Source: Blattamonas nauphoetae
Lineage: Eukaryota > Preaxostyla > Oxymonadida
NCBI GenBank assembly: GCA_033064195.1
Contig: JARBJD010000154.1
Location: 62,001-126,000 of the forward strand
Length of the DNA stretch: 64,000 bases
Direction: 5' to 3'
Of the stretch, positions 31,570 to 40,500 are shown piece by piece; within the stretch, counting starts at the first letter, position 1, and each line of letters opens with the position of its first letter. Made by a program: the position numbers and the translations under genes. Under the pieces are notes generated by a model, which did no database searches, had not been told where the DNA came from, and saw only the letters and a list, made by a program, of their open reading frames with translations.

Positions 31570-34500
31570 TTAATTGCGATACGACCCAACCTTTGATTGT
31601 CCTGACGGAGGAACGTACGGTGGAAGTTCTCCTTTCACCGAATACATCCATTGCTTCGATGCTGTGGACACAGTGACAAAACAAGACCGTGTGCTCCCAT
31701 AGCGGACAGGAGCAAAGATGAGTGTGACCAATGCACGACCATTCGCGTCAAAGAAACCGTCTCGCGGAGTCAGAGAGAATTCAGGGGACGCCCCTGAGCG
31801 GAACAGGCAGTGGAACGGCTGGCTCTTATGAGCACTGCTGACAATCTCGATGGTCGCCTCCGCTCGCTGGTTGACAAGAGAGGTGATAGTAATGTCGCCA
31901 GCGATGGAGTCTGGGGCGTTGTTGGCTGTTGTCCAGATTGTGTACCGCCATCGCCCTCCTCCGACAGTCGGGCTGCGGTTGATGATGAGGTTGACGCGTG
32001 TCCGATGACAAAAGATGAGGGGCTTGAAAGTGAGGGAGATGGGGAGGATGGGGGTGGTTGTGAGCGCAGGGATGTTGGGTGGTGGAGCGATGGGAGAGCT
32101 GATGGTGAGCTCGTCGATGAGATGCTCGTCTTCGGAATCGATGGAGATGGTCAGAATGCTGGAAAGGATTTCGTAGAAGGCCTTCCAGTCTTCTTCCGAC
32201 ATGTCTCCGGACTCGGCTTCTTTCTTGGCGGGGTTGCCTTCGCTGTCCATGTTCTCTCTCTTCTTCGACGACTCGATCTCGTTGAAGTATTCCATGAAGT
32301 AATTTGGAATGGGGAAGGTTTGGTTCACAGCACAGCGCTGGACGAACGAGAACAAAGCTTTTCGAGTGATCACGAGACCTGAAAGAGGAAGAACGAATGT
32401 CTTCTCTGTCTCTTCACCTGCTTGCCCAACGATGCTGAGCGAAGTGTATCCTGATTTCGTCTTTCCTTCTCGAACGGTCGAGGCTGTCTGTGCTTGTGGG
32501 GAGGATCCAGTGTCCTTGGTTTGATCAGTTGCTCCCGGGAGGGAATTTATTGGGAGTTGTGGGAAGAACATCTCGGCTGTTCCGATGATTGGCTGAGTCC
32601 ACACAAGAGGGTTCTCGTCAGTGAACGGAGATTCCTGAGCAACAGTGCTGGCAGGGTCGGCGATGGCAGTGACGGTCAACTGGCAGACAGTTGTGAGGAG
32701 ATACTGCGGAGAGAAGAGGATTGGGACTTGCAGTGCCGAGCGCGCTTCCACTCGAACATTCCTGATCTGCTTGAGGAGAATCTGGAAGAAGCCTGCTTGT
32801 TTGCTGAGCCGTGTCTGGCTGAACTGATCGGCGTCCGGCCTGTTTGGTGTGTTGGAAGTCGGAGACGTGGCTGGTGTGAATCGAGACGAATGAGGAGAGG
32901 AATTCAGTCCAGATGGATTCGAGTTTGGCTGAAGAAGGTCAGCTTGCGTGCTCTCAACTTTGAGAGTGAGTGTGGCGAGGAGAGGATACGCGAACGGATT
33001 AGTGAACGAAACAATTTTGGAGGAACTTTCCTGGACCTGGGCAACAACATCGACGGGAGGAAGCAGTGTTGGGGCAAGACCCTTTCCAGTGACATTCCAC
33101 TTCCACTCGCCTCCATCGCGGGAGGTGATCTTGATCATTGCAGCTTCCTCAACATCGATTTGCGACGGAGAGAACTTGCAGATGAAGTTGACTGTCTGCG
33201 ACGGCTGGACGACGATCTTATTTTGGAGGCCGAGAAGGTTGAGGGCGTCGACTCGGGCGATGGTCATGTGCGAGTCGACTGTCTGATGGACAGACTCGAT
33301 TTCCTTTCTGTCAAAGTTGACGAGTGTTCGTTGGTGTTGGGCGGAAAGAGGTGCGATCGAGAAGACAAGTGGATTGGATGACTGCCCTTCCAGCTGGAGA
33401 GGGATCGGCATGGGGTTTGTGACACTCAGCGTGACCATCGAGCTCATTCCCAACTCGCATTCGAACGGCGGAATGGTGACGGGTTCGATATCGTCGCAGG
33501 TGAGATGCAGTTCGTACAGGAACTCGCCAGCAATGTCATTCGAGAAGGCGATGAAGCCCAACTCTCCAAACTTGTCTTCTTCGTTCTCCACTCCTTCCGG
33601 GATGGGTGTCGGGAAGACAGGGGCGTAGATGAGAGTGTACACATCCTCGTCCAGCGGGTCCAGATGGAACGACGGCGGGCCTGTGAGTCCCATTCCTCGC
33701 ATCTTCACAGTGAACACGATGCTTTCTGTCTCGCTTGGGTTGAAGAGGCGGAGATCGAGAGCAATTGGCTTCCGAACTTGAGTGCGGAGATTCACCTTCT
33801 CTTCGACTTTGGGAGCGGTGCTTGTGATTTTGATGGTGTACCAGATCACCTCCTCCTCGTCCGTGATGAACATCAGCGTGCCCTCCTCCACACCCGCGTG
33901 TGTGCTGAGGATGGTCAGCTCGTACTCGTTCGAATGGGCTTGTGCGGATGGATACGAGCTGAGTGCAGGTGTGGGTTGCGACGTGGAAATCTTGGAGTCG
34001 GATTTCAATTTCGTCGGAGAGACACGATTGAAAGCAGCGACAGGATTCTTGGACGGTGTTGATGGAAGTGGTGGATTGCTTGTTTCGGTTGGAGGATACA
34101 CACTAAATGTTCCTTCTCCACTGCACGATGGGACATCGCAGACAACACGATATTTGTTGATATGTCCTGGATTTGCCATCGGGACAACAATTTTGCGTTT
34201 CTGTTCAACTCTGGCGACTGTGTCGACTTCGATGTGTCCATCTGCAGGAGGATCATCTGCCACTCCTCGGATGTGGAACGAGAACTTGTCTGCTGCCGTC
34301 GATGGCGTGGAGGACGATGATTGAACAGTGTTCACAATCGCCAAGTCGCAAGTTGCATTGACCGCTTTCTTCGGTGCGAACACAAGCTTGTACATCGCAG
34401 TCGAGCGTGGATTGATCTTCAGCTCACTTGGTCCCGTGAAGACAGCTTGATTGCCAGCTCCTGCTGACCCTGACGTTGGAGTGAGGGTGCATTTCATGAC

Positions 34501-37500
34501 CCATTCTGTCAGCGTTGGGTTAGTAATCGGGATCTCCTGTGAGACAGGCTTTCGAGCGATGGTCTGCAGGTCAATTGTTGCTTCCATTCCGGGTGACTGG
34601 GCGATGCCTTTGATGTCGAAGATTCGGAGATCGAGAGCGGATTTGAGGACCACACGGCACATGTACTCGCCGGCCTGCTTCGGACGGAAGGAGAAGGGCA
34701 GCCGTACACGACCGCCTGACGTGTCGGTCTTTTGGCCGTCGGCGGTGGAGAGTGCCTTCTTCAATCCTTGCGGCTGTTCGAGGACAATCTGGAGTTCTTT
34801 CGGGATCGAGAAGAACGGCGAGGTTGATTCGACTTGGTAAGTGAGCGAGTTCCCTGGAGTTGGCAGGAGCGGGAAGAGTGCTTTCTCGAGTTGGGAGTTC
34901 TCTGCCTTGACCGCCTCCAATCGGCGATTCTTCGCGGGGAAGATGATTTCCTGTTGAGAAGCTGTGTCTGCCTGCCCGATGATGATGAAGGACTCCGATG
35001 GTGCGGGGATGGTTGAGATTCCTTCGATCTCCACTGTGAACTCGCCCTGGTCTTCGTCGCGGAACATCACACGGCATCTGTGCACGCCCACAGAGATTGG
35101 TTGGAATTGCACCTGGATGGTGCCTGTTGCTCCACTGGTGAGTGTCAGCTGCTGTGTGTTCAGTCGGAATGGACAGAAATCAGCCTTCTCTGCCAGTTTG
35201 ATGGTGTCATGTTGTACTTGCTGTTTCTGAGCAGGAGAGTGTTCCTGTAACGTCGCCCGTGATCCCGTTCGGGACTGTACGGGACCGCTTTGTGTTTTGG
35301 GTGTTCCGAGAAGCTTGGGGGTGCCTCCAGGCGTCGATGTCTTCGCAGCTGTTGTTGGCGCGGGAGGAGGTTCTTCTGGCTGTGTTTCGATGACAGAGAC
35401 TTTGGTCGTCAGGACACATTCGTTGGGGAACGGATTTCGCACCTTGACTTCGCAGTAAGCACACCCATACAACGGAGTGGTGACAGAGTACGTCGCTGAG
35501 GGGGTTGGGTTCAGCACTTTTGTCACCAGCTGCATCGCAATCGGGTGGACTTGGCCGCCTCCCTCGTTCTTCGGGATGAACAGAAGAGTCGCCTTGATTG
35601 GGTTGGAGAAGCGAGGGCTGACTGTGACTGTGACAGAGCCAGGGTTTGGAGATTCGAGAGTGACGTGCGGCGTTTGAAGAACAAATTCCGCCGACCCTTC
35701 CAGTTTGACGGTGTATTGGAGAGTGCGTTGTGACGGATTCTGAAGTTCGATGACTTTGGTTTTGGTGACTCCAGATGCGGCTGGGATTTCAATCTTCGTC
35801 TGCGGGATGAAGTAGGGAAGGATTTGGAAGAGCGAGTACACGACGAGGATCATCACACGCGGATCGGGATGGACAATGTCTGACTCCTGAACGATGGTTT
35901 CGATGCCGAGCTGTTTCATTGCTCCCAAAATGGTGGCTGCATTCTTTGTTCGCTCAGCCTCTGTCCGGCACGGGTCGTGCTTCTTTAGATGGAGGAAGGG
36001 ACAGTGCACGTTGATCACGTTGAGGAGGACAACCCCATCCGACAGATCCGACGCGAAGTTGCTCACACAATACGGCTTCCTCGCACCTGACCGATAGAAG
36101 TGGTACGACAGCCATTTCAAGAGGAGGACCTCCGCGACGGAGTACGTGGTGGACGAGGACACCAGCGAGAGGGCCTTCTGGGAGATGAGTTGATCAGGAT
36201 TGAGGCCAGTTGCTTGGGTTGGTTGGCGTGCTGGTGACTTGGGAACCTGCTTCGTGGGTGTTCTTGTGACAGCTGCCGCAGTTTTCGCGATGGTCGGGGT
36301 GCGAGTGGCGGTCGCTGTGGTTCTCCCTGCGGAGGCCGATCTCTTCTTCGACGGCGTTGCTGGGACAGCAGCGTCTGTTGGAGCTTCCTTCTGCTTCTCC
36401 TCTTTGAAGATGCCCGGAAGAGCTTTGAACCGTTTGAGAGTCACTTTGCTCAGAACGAAGAGCTTGATGATCTGAAGAAGAAGTGTCGTCCACGCGATGT
36501 TGGACACAACAGCAAACGTCTCCTTCGTCTCCTGACTCTTCTGCACAGCGAAGAGGATCTCGTTCACGTCGGGGACGGGGTAGTGGAAGCGGCTCGAGAC
36601 ATACACATCCGCCACAAATCGAGCGTAGTCGGCCCATTTCAAGAAATACTCCGGCCGCAGCTCCGACACGCCGCCTCCGTAACTCCGAATGAAGGCGAGG
36701 ATGGCGGTGTAGTGCGAGAGGATCGCCTGCAGGCGTTCGGTGTGGACGATGGGACGGTCTTTGACAGAGTCGTCTTCGATCGGAGGAGGAAGCTGGTTCT
36801 TGGCTTGGGTTCGGCCCAGTCCCCGCTGGGACGACATCGTCTGAGGAAGGGAGATGCGTTGGGTGTCTCTGTTCCGTGCTGTTGGTGTGACGGGCTGTTT
36901 TGAGGGCGACATCGGCGTTCTGATCACTGACGAAACTGGCGGGGCTGCGTGGGTTGTGTTTCCAGTCATCGTCATCGTCTGCATGATTTCTGCGAGCAGT
37001 CTGCCCTGGATCTTCTCGCCGAGGATGTCCTCGAGCACTTCCCACAGTGGCTGCCCGAACTGCTCGATCATCGACTCAGGCCAAGCAGAAATGCGAGAGG
37101 CAAGGAATGACGTGTTCAGGAAGCGGAGGAGGACCTTGTTGAGCGAGGACGGGTAATACGGCAGAGAGAACGAGCCCGCGTAGGCAGGTGCGAGGAACGG
37201 TGGCCGTGAGGATCCCTCCACATTTGTCTGCGGCTCGGGGGACGGAGCGATGGCTGTGATGTCCGAACTGTCTTGCGCTTGGGACGCTTTCTTGACCAGC
37301 GCCTTCTGCTCCCGTTCCACAGCCAGGGCGTCTTCTTTGATGTACGGGGTGCCATCAAAGGTGTCCTGCATCGAGCGGAGGATGCGGTGATTGGCGAAGA
37401 GGAAGCCCGTCGTTGAGAGGACGTCGTTGTCTGCCACAGCGTGGACGAGGACTTTGAACGGGTTGGCGAACGAGTCGAAGAAGACGATGTGATTGGAGAA

Positions 37501-40500
37501 TGTGACGGGCTTTCGAGACATCATCGACACGTCAACCACGATCGTCTGTTTGTTGAGGGTCAGCTGCTGTCCTTCGAGGAAGACGACCTTCAGCGGGGTC
37601 AGAGCGGGGTCGCCAGGAAGCTGCGCCTGAACATCAGTCAGGTCGTACCCGACATTTCGGATGAGGAGACGCGAACGAGACGTGAATCCGAGCGGAACGG
37701 GTTGGAGGAACAGCTCTTTCGGTTCGAAGACGAGCTGCTGTTTGATTCCAAGAGCGGTGACTGTGATGTCGCAATACTCCGACTTCTCGTCGTTCAAGAA
37801 GAGCGGAATGGAGAGCTTGTATTCGGCCTCTTCTTTTGGGAAGAACGAGACAATGAATTCGTCCTCCTGTCCGTTGGCGAGTGTTCCTTCACTCGGCGTG
37901 ACTTGGAAGATATCTTCTTGGATCTCGGGAATGTTTGAGGCATCGATTCGCCACTTGAGAGGGCTGTGTTCTGTGTTGACGAGGGTGACAGATAGTTTGT
38001 GGAGTGGCTTGGCGAGAGTAGAGATTGTTCGAGCTCCAAAGTCGATCTGCCGTGGCGAGACAGAAAGGCGGGCTGGGACACCCTTCGCTGTGATCTGGCG
38101 AGAGAGGGCGTGCGTGGTGGAGGCAGACTGTGTCGCTGAGAGGAACAGATAGAGAACAAAGTCATGTGCCAAAATGTCTGCTGTGTATTCGAGTTCACAC
38201 ATCAGCGTCGAGTTCGGCTGAATTTTGAGAAGATACGAAGTGAGGCCTTCGTTTTCATCGTTTTCTGTGTCAATCGTCAACGTCTGTTTCGACATTGGCG
38301 TCGCGTTCACTCCGGTCCTGCTCGGTGCACGCTGTTTGCTGACATTCCGCTGCGATGAGTCTCTGTCCGAGCGATCCTCGACGATCCTCGGCTCTCGTTG
38401 GGCATCGTCTCTGCTGACGCTCGCGTTCGGGTTTGTCGCAAACATCCCTCGAATGTTCTTTGGCGGGGCTTGTCCCTCCTCCGATTGGAGCTGCGGCTGG
38501 CTGAAGGCGTCCATCAGGACAGTCTCCGAGTGTGTTCCGAGGAGGTCGACCAGACCCTGCAGAGGCCGGTGGAAGTTGTCAAACGCGCCGACCCCGTTCC
38601 ACTTGCCCCACGCGTCGTTCTTGGTTGGTTTAGTTTTGAACGGGAACTGGTTCTTCTTCTGCTCCTCTTCGACAGTCGAGGACCCAAATTCGGTGTCACC
38701 CAGATCTGCATGTGCGTCGCGCATTCCGAGATCTTGCGTTCCGAACTGCATCGAGTGTTTCTGCTCGGCCACCTTCTTCGCTTGGGTGAGTCGACCCATC
38801 CTTCGCTGAATGGCTCGTCGAATGTCGACAGGGATCGAAGAAGGCGCGATGGGAATAACCTGATTGTCCTCAGTTTCTGCTCCTCGGGCTTGCGTGATCT
38901 CAAACTGCGAGAGATGCCGAACACCATCCGGAACCCCAAAGTCGTTCTGGAGCGATGCGTTCCGCTGACTTGTTCGTGAGGTTTCAGAATTGGCCTGAGC
39001 GCGGCTCTCCATCTTCACATCTCGCTTGACGATCCTGAAGTCTGGATACTCTGAAAGGTCGGCGTACAGAATCGCAGCAATGGAGCCCGTGTTGGTCAGA
39101 GTGAGTCTTCGCCGCCTGCTGTTGCCGACAATCACCTCACCGAAGTCAATCGACGGCTCTCCAATCTCCACGTTCGGCTCGAGCGCCTCAGCGACAACGG
39201 AGACGCTCTGCTGGACGCCTCCGCGGATGCTGACTGTGATCTTCTCGACGATCTTCCGACTGCTGGACGAGTTGATGGTGACAGCGAGGAGAATCTGCCC
39301 TCCGATCGGGATGGTTCCCGTGAGAGGGACGACAGAGAGGGAGGGGTCAGTCTTTTCGACAAAGAAGCAGACATTCGACTTGCTCTGGTTCTTCAGTGTT
39401 GCGTGTTTGGTGATTTCAGACCCAACCGCAAACGCACCGAAGTCGATCTGCTTCTCCACAAACTCCGCCCTGCCCTCAGAAACCTCGCCGATGATGCGGA
39501 GGTTCTTGTCGCCCCCTCCGTCGACGTGCATGTAGCAGTACGTCAGATAGTTCGGCTGAGGAACGGCGGCTGAGGTTGGGTCGAATGTGATCGTGACTGG
39601 CACAGTGCCGTACGGTGGAACTGTGCCCATCTGCGGAGTGATGAAGAAGCAGTCGCACTTCAGCGTTCGGATGTCGGTGGGTGAGAGCTTTTGGGCTGTC
39701 TTCGACTGAATGGCAGGCGGCTTGAAGTGGGATGGCCCCGTGTTGACTGTCGACATGATCGAAAGGTCGGTGTCTTCGATGGTCGTCTGCTCGGCGAGGA
39801 GGGTCTCGAGAGGAACAGGGACCAGAAGATCGGTCTGGATGCCCTCGCCTTCTTTGATGTACGAGCCGTGCATGATGACGCTGGCTGGCGGGAGCTGCAC
39901 CACTCGCGCGTCTGTGGAGGAGTTGCCGAGAAGGGCAGTCTGGTCCATTTCCCAGTGGAAGTTGGCTGGGTGGTTTCCAGGATTGGTGATGTTGAATGTC
40001 TCGCTCACACAGCGACTGATGTTGGAGGAAGAGAAGGAGAGAAAGACTTCGTTGACAGGGAGTTCGAGTGAGATGGGGATGATGTCAGCAGCGATGGTGA
40101 CATTGAACAGGTTGTTCCCGTTGATCTGCACGATGATCTGGCCGGTGAAGTTCTGTGCGTTGTCTGACGTGAAGATAATGTCGAAGCCAGCCATCGCGCC
40201 AGGTGGAATGATCTGAGAGGCGGGAGAGGAGAGGGAGAGTTCGGGGTTGGTGATGACGAGTGTGGCTTGGATGTTGGCTGTGATGTCGTTGGAGATGTTG
40301 AGAGACCGTGCTGACTTCGAATAAACAGTCACACGCCCAAAATCGATGTGCCTCGTTCCGATTGAGATGAGCGAGATTTCGTTGGGGTTGAGTTGAGCGC
40401 GAACCTCCTTCTGTTCGATGGCTGTGGTTGCATTTGGCTTGTACTTGTGCTTCACGAGAGTGTTCGTGTCTGACAGTTGGCTCCGAATTTTTGGCTTCAT

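Noticed and set aside
32494-33381. 295-residue plus-strand frame
   Set aside because: Antisense shadow of the CFAP47-like gene.
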